From Chitinimonas koreensis (GTDB taxonomy: Bacteria > Pseudomonadota > Gammaproteobacteria > Burkholderiales > Chitinimonadaceae): 64,000 nucleotides of DNA. The translations under genes were made by a program, and so were the position numbers. The notes under the pieces are model-generated. The model saw only the letters and a list, made by a program, of their open reading frames with translations, made no database searches and was not told the origin of the DNA. Shown here one piece after another: positions 38,548-47,636 of this stretch; within the stretch, counting starts at the first letter, position 1; each line of letters starts with the position of its first letter. The stretch lies in assembly GCF_014353015.1 (NCBI RefSeq), contig NZ_CP060704.1, forward strand, positions 5,419,001-5,483,000, given 5' to 3'.

Positions 38548-40575
38548 ATGCCGCATCCGCGCTACCCCAACCTGCTCGCCCCGCTCGACCTCGGCTTCAC
38601 CACGCTCAAGAACCGCGTGCTGATGGGCTCGATGCACACCGGCCTCGAGGAATCGCCCAACGGCTTCGAGCGCATGGCCGCCTTCTACGCCGAGCGCGCC
38701 GCCGGCGGCGTCGGCCTGATCGTGACCGGCGGCGTGGCGCCGAACGAGGCCGGCCGCGTCTACGAGGGCGGCGCCATGCTGCACGATGCCGCCGAGGTGG
38801 CGCACCACCGCATCGTCACCGACGCGGTGCACGCCGCCGGCGGCAAGATCTGCCTGCAGGTGCTGCATACCGGCCGCTACAGCTTCCAGCCCAAGCCGGT
38901 CGCGCCGTCGCCGATCATCTCGCCGATCGCCTTCTACGAGCCGATCGAGATGAGCGAGGAGCAGATCCTGGCCACCATCGCCGACTTCGCCCGCTGCGCG
39001 GTGCTGGCCAAGGAAGCCGGCTACGACGGCGTCGAGGTGATGGGCAGCGAGGGCTACCTGATCAACCAGTTCATCGCCGAGAAGACCAACAAGCGCACCG
39101 ACCGCTGGGGCGGCAGCTACCAGAACCGCATCCGGTTCCCGATCGAATCGGTGAAGGCGGTGCGCGAAGCGGTCGGCACCGACTTCATCATCATCTACCG
39201 GCTGTCGATGCTCGACCTGGTCGACAACGGCTCGGTGCTCGACGAGACCATCGAGCTGGCGCAGGCGGTCGAGGCGGCCGGCGCCACCATCATCAACACC
39301 GGCATCGGCTGGCACGAGGCGCGCATCCCGACCATCGCCACCATGGTGCCGCGCGCCGGCTTCACCTGGGTGACCCGCAAGCTCAAGGGCAAGGTCGGCA
39401 TCCCGCTGGTCACCACCAACCGCATCAACATGCCCGACGTGGCCGAGGAAGTGCTGGCCCGCGGCGACGCCGACATGATCTCGATGGCGCGGCCCTTCCT
39501 GGCCGACAGCGACTGGGTGAAGAAGGCCGAGGAGGACCGCGCGCTCGACATCAACACCTGCATCGGCTGCAACCAGGCCTGCCTCGACCATATCTTCCAG
39601 GCCAAGATGACCAGCTGCCTGGTCAACCCGCGCGCCTGCCACGAGACCGAGCTCAACTACACGCCCACGGCGCAGAAGAAGCGGCTGGCGGTGATCGGCG
39701 CCGGCCCGGCCGGCATGGCCTTCGCCTCGGTCGCCGCCGAGCGCGGCCACAGCGTGACGCTGTACGAGGCGTCCGGCGAGATCGGCGGCCAGTTCAACGT
39801 CGCCAAGCAGATCCCGGGCAAGGAGGAATTCCACGAGACGCTGCGCTACTTCAAGCGCCGGCTCGACCAGACCGGCGTCAAGGTGCGGCTCAACCACCGC
39901 GCGGTGGCGGCCGAGCTGGAGGATTTCGACGAAGTGATCCTGGCCACCGGCATCGCCCCGCGCCGGGTCGACATCCCCGGCATCGACCATCCCAAGGTGA
40001 TGAACTACCTCGACGTGCTCAAGCACAAGAAGCCGGTCGGCCAGCGCGTGGCCATCATCGGCGCCGGCGGCATCGGCTTCGACACCGCCGAATACCTGAC
40101 CACCGAGGGCGTGCCGACCAGCCTCGACGTCGACGGCTTCCTCAAGGAATGGGGCATCGACAAGACGCTGACCGAGAAGGGCGGCCTGGCGCCGCAGGGC
40201 CCGCAGCCGCACGGCTCGCCGCGCCAGGTGTGGCTGCTGCAGCGCAAGAGCAGCAAGGTCGGCGACGGCCTGGGCAAGACCACTGGCTGGATCCATCGCC
40301 AGAGCCTGAAGATGAAGCAGGTGGAGATGCTGTCGTCGGTGCAGTACGAGCTGATCGACGACGCCGGCCTGCACGTCAGCATCAAGGGCAAGCCGGCCCT
40401 GCTGCCGGTCGACAACGTGATCGTCTGCGCCGGCCAGGAGCCGCTGCGCGAGCTGGAAGCGGCGCTGAAGGCAGCCGGCAAGCCGGTGCACCTGATCGGC
40501 GGCGCCGACGTGGCGGCGGAGCTCGACGCCAAGCGGGCGATCAACCAGGGATCGCGGCTGGCGGCGGTGATCTGA
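38548..40575 (+). CDS. fadH: NADPH-dependent 2,4-dienoyl-CoA reductase
   Basis: 675 residues. Residues 1 to about 335 are an old-yellow-enzyme barrel with FMN (FTTLKNRVLMGSMHTGLEE; VEVMGSEGYLINQFIAEKTN). A 4Fe-4S cluster is held by Cys338, 341, 345 and 357 (CIGCNQACLDHIF). Then come FAD- and NADPH-binding domains (LAVIGAGPAGMAFASVAAER; VAIIGAGGIGFDTAEYL). It reduces 2,4-dienoyl-CoA made during beta-oxidation of unsaturated fatty acids. The gene has its own terminator hairpin downstream at 40614. Confidence 0.95.
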   Translation: MPHPRYPNLLAPLDLGFTTLKNRVLMGSMHTGLEESPNGFERMAAFYAERAAGGVGLIVTGGVAPNEAGRVYEGGAMLHDAAEVAHHRIVTDAVHAAGGKICLQVLHTGRYSFQPKPVAPSPIISPIAFYEPIEMSEEQILATIADFARCAVLAKEAGYDGVEVMGSEGYLINQFIAEKTNKRTDRWGGSYQNRIRFPIESVKAVREAVGTDFIIIYRLSMLDLVDNGSVLDETIELAQAVEAAGATIINTGIGWHEARIPTIATMVPRAGFTWVTRKLKGKVGIPLVTTNRINMPDVAEEVLARGDADMISMARPFLADSDWVKKAEEDRALDINTCIGCNQACLDHIFQAKMTSCLVNPRACHETELNYTPTAQKKRLAVIGAGPAGMAFASVAAERGHSVTLYEASGEIGGQFNVAKQIPGKEEFHETLRYFKRRLDQTGVKVRLNHRAVAAELEDFDEVILATGIAPRRVDIPGIDHPKVMNYLDVLKHKKPVGQRVAIIGAGGIGFDTAEYLTTEGVPTSLDVDGFLKEWGIDKTLTEKGGLAPQGPQPHGSPRQVWLLQRKSSKVGDGLGKTTGWIHRQSLKMKQVEMLSSVQYELIDDAGLHVSIKGKPALLPVDNVIVCAGQEPLRELEAALKAAGKPVHLIGGADVAAELDAKRAINQGSRLAAVI

Positions 40576-40613
40576 CGCTGCGGCCGGTTCTTCCGGCAGC
40601 GGATCGACCATGG

Positions 40614-40640
40614 AACGCGGGCTTCGGCCCGCGTTTCGCA
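40614..40640 (+). terminator. Terminator after fadH
   Basis: AACGCGGGC TTCG GCCCGCGTTT, a stable tetraloop hairpin 39 bases past the fadH stop, ending in a short T run. Confidence 0.8.
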
Positions 40641-40662
40641 TTGGGCATCGGCTATCCAAACC

Positions 40663-40678
40663 GTAGCCCATGTGCTAC
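40663..40678 (+). promoter_or_regulatory. Possible operator of the toxin-antitoxin operon
   Basis: GTAGC CCATGT GCTAC is an inverted repeat of five-base arms immediately 5' of the toxin gene. Antitoxins of this type usually repress their own operon from such a site. The first possible ATG of the toxin (40670) lies within it, which argues for the later start at 40688. Confidence 0.4.
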
Positions 40679-40687
40679 ACAACTTGC

Positions 40688-40978
40688 ATGGTCGAGATAC
40701 GTCAAACGGACGGTTACGCCCACTGGTTCGCAGGACTGCGGGATCGCACGGCACGCGCCCGGATCGACATCCGCATCCGCCGCCTGTCGCTCGACAACCC
40801 CGGCGACGTCAAACCCGTAGGCGGCGGCGTATCCGAGCTTCGCATCGACCGTGGGCCGGGCTATCGCATCTACTTCGTCCGGCGCGGCGACACGCTCGTC
40901 GTCCTGCTGGCCGGCGGCGGCAAGTCCACGCAGGAACAGGACATCCGGAACGCGCTCGAACTGGCCCGTTCGATCTGA
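40688..40978 (+). CDS. RelE/ParE-superfamily toxin (HigB-like addiction module killer)
   Basis: 96 residues from ATG 40688 (MVEIRQTDGYAHWFAGLRD); an in-frame ATG at 40670 would add six residues. Features of the putative addiction-module killer family are RARIDIRIRRLSLDNPGDVK, SELRIDRGPGYRIYFVRRGD and VLLAGGGKSTQEQDI. The fold is a ribosome-dependent mRNA endonuclease in HigB/RelE relatives. The toxin comes first and the antitoxin 10 bases later, the host-inhibition-of-growth order. Terminator of fadH and a likely operator precede it. Confidence 0.92.
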   Translation: MVEIRQTDGYAHWFAGLRDRTARARIDIRIRRLSLDNPGDVKPVGGGVSELRIDRGPGYRIYFVRRGDTLVVLLAGGGKSTQEQDIRNALELARSI

Positions 40979-40988
40979 GGAGACTCGC

Positions 40989-41294
40989 ATGGCAGACACT
41001 GCAACCCGCGCCTGGGACCCGGCGGAACACCTCGATAGCGAAGAAGATATGGCGGCCTATCTCGAGGCCGCCCTCGAAGACGGCGACCCGGCCCTGGTCA
41101 CCGCCGCCTTGGGCGATATCGCCCGCGCCAAGGGCATGACCCGCATCGCGCGCGAGGCCGGTCTGAGCCGCGAAAGCCTGTACAAGGCGCTTTCGCCCAA
41201 CGGCAACCCGGAGCTGGCGACGATCCTGAAGGTCGTCTCCGTGCTCGGCCTGCGGCTGCACGCTACCCCCGCACCGGCGAAGCTACCGGGATAG
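40989..41294 (+). CDS. HigA-like antitoxin (addiction module antidote)
   Basis: 101 residues beginning MADTATRAWDPAEHLDSEED. The C-terminal helix-turn-helix reads KGMTRIAREAGLSRESLYKA and then SPNGNPELATILKVVSVLGL, the standard pattern of this antidote family. It should bind and silence the upstream toxin and repress the operon. A GAGGAG ribosome site overlaps the toxin stop, which favours more antitoxin than toxin. Confidence 0.93.
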   Translation: MADTATRAWDPAEHLDSEEDMAAYLEAALEDGDPALVTAALGDIARAKGMTRIAREAGLSRESLYKALSPNGNPELATILKVVSVLGLRLHATPAPAKLPG

Positions 41295-41470
41295 GGCGTC
41301 CGATCCTTCGTAGAAGACCTGCGATCAATCCTCTCGTCCGGTCCAGCCGCAGCCCGGTTACCTGGTTTAACCCTCATTCGGCACCGCCCGCCGTCCGGTT
41401 TTCTCACCATCTGCCGATACCTCCAGGCACGACGGCATCCGCCGTCGCGCCCACCCGAAAGCCCGCCGCC

Positions 41471-43825
41471 ATGACCACACCCGCGCCGACCCCGACCTTC
41501 CCCAGCTGGACCTTCGACATCCCCGCCGACGTCGCCAAGCTGGGCTTTCAGCTCGCCATCTACGGCCAGGACCCGGACAGCCTCGGCTGGCTCTACTGGG
41601 ACGCCACGACCGGCGCCTACGTCGCCTTCGCCGACACCGACAGCGGCCAGGACACCACGCCGCTGATCGACGCCACGCCGACCCAAGCGGGCGGCTACCC
41701 GGATGGCGCCAGCTACGCGGTGACGCTGGCGGCCAGCCAGTACATCCAGTCGGGCGTGGTGGCGATGTTCATCGGCGGCTCCAGCGGCGTCCCGGTCTCG
41801 TCCGGCGTGCCGGCCTCGCCGACCACCTCGACCAATCCGGCCGACCTCTACAGCCTGTTCGAATTCAGCTACCTGCCGGCCGCGGGCAGCAGCACGCCGA
41901 CGCTGGACATCGACATCTCCAACGTCGACCAGCTCGGCTTCACCTACACCGTGACCAGCAGCAGCGCGCCCTTCCCGCTGACCGAGGTCGGCAGCTCGGT
42001 CGCGCAGCAGACCGTGTTCAGCCGGTTCGCCACCGCCTTCCCGGCCGGCCACGCCTTCAACGAATGCGTGGTCTACGGCCAGGAAAACGTCGGCGGCACC
42101 GCGACCCAGCTGCGCCTGCTGGCGCCGCAGGACGTGCTGCAGGCCATCATGCCGCCGCTGGCGCCGAGCTACCTGGCGCCGACCGGCGCGCCGTCCTCGA
42201 CCGAGCCGTTCGCCGACAGCACCTACTTCTACCTGGTGTCGGAAACCTCGCCCTCGGGCGAGACCGCGCCGAACGCCGGCGGCCTCTTCGGCGGCTTCCT
42301 GCTGAGCAGCACCGGCCAGCCGCAGGCGGCCAGCATCGCCATCGGCTGGCAGAGCGGCGGCACCCCGGTCGCCTACGTGCCGACCAATCCGAGCGCCACC
42401 GGGCTCAACCTCTACCGCGCCTCCGGCCCCGCCGCCGACGCCGGCACCACGCCGCCGAGCGCGCCGAGCGACGGCTACGGCCTGCTGGCCAGCCTGAGCA
42501 TCGCCGACTGGAACGCACAGACCGGCTACGTCTACCTCGACAGCAGCACCCGCATCGGCAGCCAGGCGCCCAAGACCTCGTCCTACGGCTTCAGCGCGCT
42601 GTCGACCTGGTTCGACCAGCCGCTGCAGGCGTTCTTCACCCACTACGCGACGAATACCTTCGCGCTCTACCAGTACAACCAGGGCGGCGGTTCCGGCGGC
42701 ACCCTATGGACCGGCACCGTGCTCGACGTCGTGCCGCAGCAGGGCCAGGCGATCAGCAGCCAGCAATACATCGACGAGACCGGCACGGCGCAGTCGATCG
42801 CCGCGACCTGGCAGTGGGGCGACGGCACGCAGACCTACAAGGTGCTGCAACTGGTCGGCAACGCCTACGACCCGGACGACTGGGCGAGCACCGACCTGAA
42901 GGGCCAGTCCGGCCTCAGCCAGGGCGAATACCAGGGCGCCGTGGTGAACCTGTATTTCCCCTACTTCGCCGGCAACACCGGCCTCGGCTCGATGACGCTG
43001 CCCGACGGCACGATCTACACCCCGCCGCCGGCGCCGGACTGGCTGAACAACGCGGTCAACGGCCCGAGCCAGATGGTGTTCGGCTGCGCCGGCACCTTCG
43101 CCACGCCGAACGCCCCGGACGCGATCGCCCAGCAGGCCGGCGGCGCCAATGCCGTGCTGGCGGCCAATGCGCTGACCAATCTGCAGAACGTGATCGTCTC
43201 GGCGCTCAACCGCGGCGTCGCCACCGGCTACGGCTTCGCGCTCGGGCCGCAGCAGTACACCTGCCCGATCGGCTTCTCGGCCGCACCCGCATCCGCCGCG
43301 CAGGCCGGCGCCATCCCGACCGGCAGCTACACCTACCACCTCTCGGCCACGCTGAACGACGGCAGCGAGACCGCGCTGTCGTGGCCGCAGACGATCGCGC
43401 TCACCGGGCCGTCGACGGTCGTCCTGAGCTGGCTGCCGCAGCCCGCCGCGCTCTACCAGCAGGCCAACGTCTACCGCCAGGCCGGCACCGGCACCATCGA
43501 GCTGGTCGGCACGGTCGCCAATACCACGACGTCGCAGGCGACCGGCTTCACCGACGCCAACGTGGCGGTCACCCAGCCAACCAACGGCGCACCGTATCGC
43601 TTCTACCCGGACTGGAACGATGCATCGGGCGCGGACTACGTGCCGTCCAACCTGTTCGCGGCCTTCCTGCACCAGAACCTGAGCGCGGACAGCACGGCCG
43701 GGATCAGCCTCAATGGGCTGGTGTATGGCTATCCGTTCGACGACCAGGGTAGTTTCTCGACCAACATCAATTACGGGACGGCGATTCCGAGCGGGATCAC
43801 GTTCCAGGTCACCTCGCTGAGCTGA
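41471..43825 (+). CDS. GH64/thaumatin-like beta-1,3-glucanase-type protein with Fn3-like inserts
   Basis: 784 residues. The first 240 look like a thaumatin-like beta barrel of the GH64 type (FEFSYLPAAG then TLDIDISNVDQLGFTYTV; FSRFATAFPAGHAFNECVVY). A module at about 240-365 (TYFYLVSETSPSGETAPN ... LNLYRASGPA) resembles an Fn3 domain and is repeated at about 605-700 (SYTYHLSATLNDGSETALSW ... ANVYRQAGTG). Between and after them the GH64 pattern resumes (SQMVFGCAGTFATPNAPD; VYGYPFDDQGSFSTNINYG). No signal peptide is seen: the N-terminus is MTTPAPTPTFPSWTFDIPAD. If active it would cut beta-1,3-glucan such as laminarin or fungal wall; export route and catalytic residues are unresolved. Confidence 0.6.
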   Translation: MTTPAPTPTFPSWTFDIPADVAKLGFQLAIYGQDPDSLGWLYWDATTGAYVAFADTDSGQDTTPLIDATPTQAGGYPDGASYAVTLAASQYIQSGVVAMFIGGSSGVPVSSGVPASPTTSTNPADLYSLFEFSYLPAAGSSTPTLDIDISNVDQLGFTYTVTSSSAPFPLTEVGSSVAQQTVFSRFATAFPAGHAFNECVVYGQENVGGTATQLRLLAPQDVLQAIMPPLAPSYLAPTGAPSSTEPFADSTYFYLVSETSPSGETAPNAGGLFGGFLLSSTGQPQAASIAIGWQSGGTPVAYVPTNPSATGLNLYRASGPAADAGTTPPSAPSDGYGLLASLSIADWNAQTGYVYLDSSTRIGSQAPKTSSYGFSALSTWFDQPLQAFFTHYATNTFALYQYNQGGGSGGTLWTGTVLDVVPQQGQAISSQQYIDETGTAQSIAATWQWGDGTQTYKVLQLVGNAYDPDDWASTDLKGQSGLSQGEYQGAVVNLYFPYFAGNTGLGSMTLPDGTIYTPPPAPDWLNNAVNGPSQMVFGCAGTFATPNAPDAIAQQAGGANAVLAANALTNLQNVIVSALNRGVATGYGFALGPQQYTCPIGFSAAPASAAQAGAIPTGSYTYHLSATLNDGSETALSWPQTIALTGPSTVVLSWLPQPAALYQQANVYRQAGTGTIELVGTVANTTTSQATGFTDANVAVTQPTNGAPYRFYPDWNDASGADYVPSNLFAAFLHQNLSADSTAGISLNGLVYGYPFDDQGSFSTNINYGTAIPSGITFQVTSLS

Positions 43826-44038
43826 AATAGGCGGGCGGCTCCGGTCGGCTGGGGCTGCCCGCTCGAGCTCGCCCCCCTACTCCCGCTCGAATATCCAACC
43901 AGCACCCGCCGCCGAGCCGGGAAGCAGGTAGCATCACAGCCAGTTCTTATTGCGCATTCCAGTTTGGCAACTTGAATCGAACGCAGCGACGCTCAGCATA
44001 TGCGGCGGGCATCTTTAAAATAAACGCCAGGAAATTTC

Positions 44039-44524
44039 ATGATTCGGCCACTGATCCTTGTGCTTGCACTTTCGATTTCTTGCCATGCAGCCGACGAGAA
44101 AGTGGAAGATCGACCGATCCGCATCGATCAAACCGACCGGGATATGAACAGCGCCATCGCCAAAGCCCGATCGACGCTGGACGATTTCCTGAAACTGGCC
44201 GATCACCCGCCCGCCGGCAGTTCGGGATTCAAGGTCAAGGTCATGTTCCGCGACCGGAACGGTACGGAACATTTCTGGGTGACGCCCTTCAAGCGATACG
44301 CCGATCGCTTCGCCGGCGTCGTCGCCAACGAGCCATCGGTGGTGACCTCGGTCGAACTCGGCAAGGTCTATCCGTTCACCCGGGATCAGATCACCGATTG
44401 GGGTTATGAAAAAAATGGCAAACAGATCGGCAGCTACACAGTTTGCGTGCTGTTCAAGAAAATGCCTGCGGATGAAGTCGCGCGCTATAAGAAGGACCAC
44501 GGTTTCGAATGCAGGGATCAATGA
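44039..44524 (+). CDS. DUF2314 (YegJ-like) exported protein
   Basis: 161 residues with a short signal (MIRPLILVLALSISCHAADE). The core reads MNSAIAKARSTLDDFLKLAD then FKVKVMFRDRNGTEHFWVTP and ANEPSVVTSVELGKVYPFTR, which match DUF2314 proteins. The role is unknown. Base use is visibly less GC-rich than in neighbouring genes, suggesting recent arrival. An AGGA site precedes the ATG. Confidence 0.8.
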   Translation: MIRPLILVLALSISCHAADEKVEDRPIRIDQTDRDMNSAIAKARSTLDDFLKLADHPPAGSSGFKVKVMFRDRNGTEHFWVTPFKRYADRFAGVVANEPSVVTSVELGKVYPFTRDQITDWGYEKNGKQIGSYTVCVLFKKMPADEVARYKKDHGFECRDQ

Positions 44525-44721
44525 ATCTTCACCCAATCGGACGGCAATAGCAGATGGTGAAACACGCGTCCTCCGCCTGTCGTATCGAATTGATTCGATT
44601 GCATGACCAACCGTAGTGCTGCGGTGACCATTGGGCATCAACTCATTCGGCCCAGCCTGCATGCCGGACCGATGCTGACGGTGCCGCGGCAAGGCAATGT
44701 CCAATCGAATATGCAGACGAT

Positions 44722-45173
44722 ATGAAATCGCTACCAACCGCCGCCATGGCTTCGCAAGGCATAGACCGGGAAACGATCGCCATGCAAGCCCACCGGCGCT
44801 ATTCGGCCGCGCTGGCGAACGACACGAAATGGGATGCCCTGATCGACCATTCCGCGCCCAGACGAACTGGTGTCCTTCGTATCGCTGGAAATGGCTGAAC
44901 GGCCATATCTCGGGATGGGACACCGAGTGGTTCCATCACCTGCCGTTTCCCTTCGTCGGCGTCGAATGGTTCGACATCGGCCCGCATGAGTATCGGCAGG
45001 AAGGCCGCCTGCTGCCGCCGCAGCGGATCGATCATTCCGCGGCCATCCTGGGCAAGCTGACCGAGCTTGGTTTCGAATTCGAGGCCAAAGGCGACATTGC
45101 CAGGATCTGGGGCTATCTCCCCAAGACCTTCGAGGACTTTCCGCCAGCCGATCCTGAGCGGGATCAAGCCTGA
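44722..45173 (+). pseudogene. Small DUF6678-like protein, one-base frameshift
   Basis: ATG 44722 opens MKSLPTAAMASQGIDRET and reads ALANDTKWDALIDH; at 44850-44855 (CATTCCGCG) the frame breaks. Adding one T gives HFRAQTNWCPSYRWKWLNG, then GWDTEWFHHLPFPFVGVEW and DIGPHEYRQEGRLLPP to a stop at 45171-45173, about 150 residues in all. The Trp-rich segment recalls DUF6678 proteins, matched from memory only. The function is unknown. Like its neighbours it is less GC-rich than the surroundings. Confidence 0.6.
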
Positions 45174-45267
45174 AATCCGGATCGAACCGGACTCGACGTC
45201 TCCGCCACGATCCCGGTCATCGGGACGGTTTCCTCCGCACCTATTTCCCGGCCTGGCGCCGACATCG

Positions 45268-45504
45268 ATGCAAACCGTCATCCCGCAGCTCCGCATGACC
45301 GAGGCTGCGCGCAACCTGGCCTTTTACATCGAAGGCCTCGGCTTCGCCATCGACTGGGAGCACCGCTGCGCCCCTGAGGCCAGCGCGTTCCTACGGTCAA
45401 CACTGCACGCCGCCTCGGCAGACCGCGCGCGCACCATCCGTCGCTTCCCGCCCCCAGCTGTTACTTCTCGCCCTGGCAAGGCGCTAACCCGCTACCTATC
45501 TTGA
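45268..45504 (+). pseudogene. VOC (glyoxalase/bleomycin-resistance) protein, truncated
   Basis: MQTVIPQLRMTEAARNLAFY then IEGLGFAIDWEHR is the start of a VOC/glyoxalase-fold protein. After about 33 residues (near 45366) the sequence no longer follows the family in any frame; the rest (CAPEASAFLRSTLHAASAD...) looks random. It is a 5' remnant of a lost gene. The following 169 bases to the multicopper oxidase start hold nothing recognised beyond that gene's ribosome site. Confidence 0.7.
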
Positions 45505-45673
45505 TCCATGGCTGCGAGCAGCCTCGGCTGTTACCGTGCTCCACGTGAAGCGAAGCCCGATGGCGGCCTGCATGCGCGGGGCACGACCCGGCCCAACGGT
45601 GCTCCGCGATAATCCGTCGGCCCGCCCCGCCCACACCTACGATTCGAATAAACCATCAGGGAGCACAACAACT

Positions 45674-47578
45674 ATGCAGCGGACGCTCAAACCCACCCTC
45701 TCCGCCCTCGCGCTCTGCCTCGGCGCCGCCTCCACGCTCCACGCCGCCGAACTGCAGATGCCGCCGACCATGCAGCCCGACAAGCACGGCTGGCGCCACC
45801 TGACCGCAACCAGCGGCAGCTACGGCATCGTCAACGGCCCGTCGGCCATCGCCACCCGCAGCTACGTGCCGGCCGGCGAGACGCTGCTGGTCGGCCCCAC
45901 CGTGCGCGCCAGGCCGGGCGAGAAGGTGAAGATCCGCTACGTCAACGCGCTGCGGTACTCGGTCTCGCAGGGCGACGCCTACATGAGCGACACCGTGCCG
46001 CACGGTTTCGACGTGATCAACCTGCATGCCCACGGCCTGCACGTGAGCCCCAGGGGCCACAGCGACAACGTACTGGTCAACCTGCTGCCGCAGGACACGC
46101 CTTCGGCCGGCATGGAGGCCTGCAAGCACAGTACCCATCACGACGTCGACCACCCGCACCTGTGCGTGAAGGGCACCTTCGACTACGAGTACAAGATTCC
46201 GAGGAACCATCCGGCCGGCACCTACTGGTACCACCCGCACAAGCACGGCGCGGTGTCGCTGCACCTGGGCAGCGGCATGGCCGGCGCCTTCATCATCGAG
46301 GACGACAAGCACGGCATCGACAGCCTGCCGGCGGTGAAGGCCGCCAAGGCGGCCGGCGGCGAGAAGGTGCTGGTGCTGCAGGAGATCACTTACGCCGCCA
46401 CCAGCAGCAGCACGGCCGATCCTGCCTATGCGGTGAACTGCCTGTCGTCCTACGGCCCCGGCAATCCGCCGCTGTGCGTCTACCCCGGCGGCAGCACGCC
46501 GGCGGCCAACACCGGCAACATCAACGCCAAGCTCGCGGTCAACGGCCAGTACGACGCCACCATCACCATGGCGCCGGGCGAGGCGCAGCTGTGGCGGGTG
46601 GTCAACGCCACGGTCGGCAACGTCCAGCCGATGTGCCTGGTGCCGGTCGGCCAGCAGGCCGCGGCGGCGCCGACGCTCTACGCGCTGGCCGCCGACGGCG
46701 TGCCGATCCAGCAGCCGGCGGCCAGCCTCGCCGCCGGCGCCCTGCCCTTCGTGGTCGGCGCGCCGGTCCCGATCCTGACGCCGGGCACGCCGGCCGCCTC
46801 CACCGGCGTGGTCAACAACGAATTGCTGTTCCTGGCCGCCGGCCAGCGGCTGGACCTGATGGTGCAGGCGCCGACCCAGCCGGGCCAGTACGCGCTGCTG
46901 CAACCGGACCCGGCCAATCCGCCCGCCATCGGCGGCCTGTGCCAGCCGGCCACCCAGCCGATCCCGGAGACCCAGCTGGTGCTCTACGTGAACGTGGTGC
47001 AGCCGAGCGGCGGCGCGACGGTGAACACCGCGGTGCCGACCCAGGCCGAGCTGAACACGCTGCGCGTGCCCAAGATGCTGGCCGGCGCCCGCGACGTGCC
47101 GGCCGGCCCGACCCAGGGCGTGGTCTACGGCTTCACCAGCAGCACTTACGCCTCGGGCATCGGCGGCGCCTCGGTCATCAACGGCCGGCCGTTCAACGCC
47201 CAGCGCGTGCAGCGCAAGCTCAAGCTGGACCAGATGGACCTGTGGGGCGTGCAGAGCGCGGCCGACACCCACATGTTCCACATCCACATCAACCCGTTCC
47301 AGATCGTGAAGCGCGGCACGGTCGACTATGCGTTCCCGGTCTGGCGCGACACGGCGCTGATCAACTGCGCGCCGACGGCCGAGCAGAACGGCTCGAACTG
47401 CACCTTCCCGGGCGGGCTGACCAATACCTCCAGCAGCGGCAGCATCAGCAACAATTACGGCGAAGTGCTGCAGTTCCTGAGCCGGGCTGTCGACTTCACC
47501 GGGCCGATGGTCATGCATTGCCACAATGTGGGGCACGAGGACAATGGGATGATGGAGTTGGTGGAGCTCGTGAAGTAA
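45674..47578 (+). CDS. Exported multicopper oxidase
   Basis: ATG 45674 gives 634 residues with a signal peptide (LSALALCLGAASTLHAAELQ) and a GGGAG site 5'. The four copper-binding motifs are intact: NLHAHGLHVSPRG (His118, His120), YWYHPHKHGAVSLH (His187, His189), HMFHIHINPFQIV and MHCHNVGHEDNGMM. The last His-x-x-x-His-x4-Met pattern gives a type 1 site with Met ligand. Such enzymes oxidise Cu+, Fe2+, Mn2+ or phenols with O2. No copA or cue genes are adjacent, so the substrate is open. The cupredoxin domains are separated by long Gly/Ala/Pro-rich loops. Confidence 0.95.
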   Translation: MQRTLKPTLSALALCLGAASTLHAAELQMPPTMQPDKHGWRHLTATSGSYGIVNGPSAIATRSYVPAGETLLVGPTVRARPGEKVKIRYVNALRYSVSQGDAYMSDTVPHGFDVINLHAHGLHVSPRGHSDNVLVNLLPQDTPSAGMEACKHSTHHDVDHPHLCVKGTFDYEYKIPRNHPAGTYWYHPHKHGAVSLHLGSGMAGAFIIEDDKHGIDSLPAVKAAKAAGGEKVLVLQEITYAATSSSTADPAYAVNCLSSYGPGNPPLCVYPGGSTPAANTGNINAKLAVNGQYDATITMAPGEAQLWRVVNATVGNVQPMCLVPVGQQAAAAPTLYALAADGVPIQQPAASLAAGALPFVVGAPVPILTPGTPAASTGVVNNELLFLAAGQRLDLMVQAPTQPGQYALLQPDPANPPAIGGLCQPATQPIPETQLVLYVNVVQPSGGATVNTAVPTQAELNTLRVPKMLAGARDVPAGPTQGVVYGFTSSTYASGIGGASVINGRPFNAQRVQRKLKLDQMDLWGVQSAADTHMFHIHINPFQIVKRGTVDYAFPVWRDTALINCAPTAEQNGSNCTFPGGLTNTSSSGSISNNYGEVLQFLSRAVDFTGPMVMHCHNVGHEDNGMMELVELVK

Positions 47579-47636
47579 CCGGCATCGAACGCTCGAGCCC
47601 GGCGGCGGTGCACACCGGGCTCGCCGCCGATTGATC

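Noticed and set aside
45537..45552. parS-like sequence TGCTCCACGTGAAGCG
   Set aside because: It shares the CACGTGAA core with the parS consensus but differs at four outer positions, lies far from parAB and in a decayed stretch. Too weak to call.
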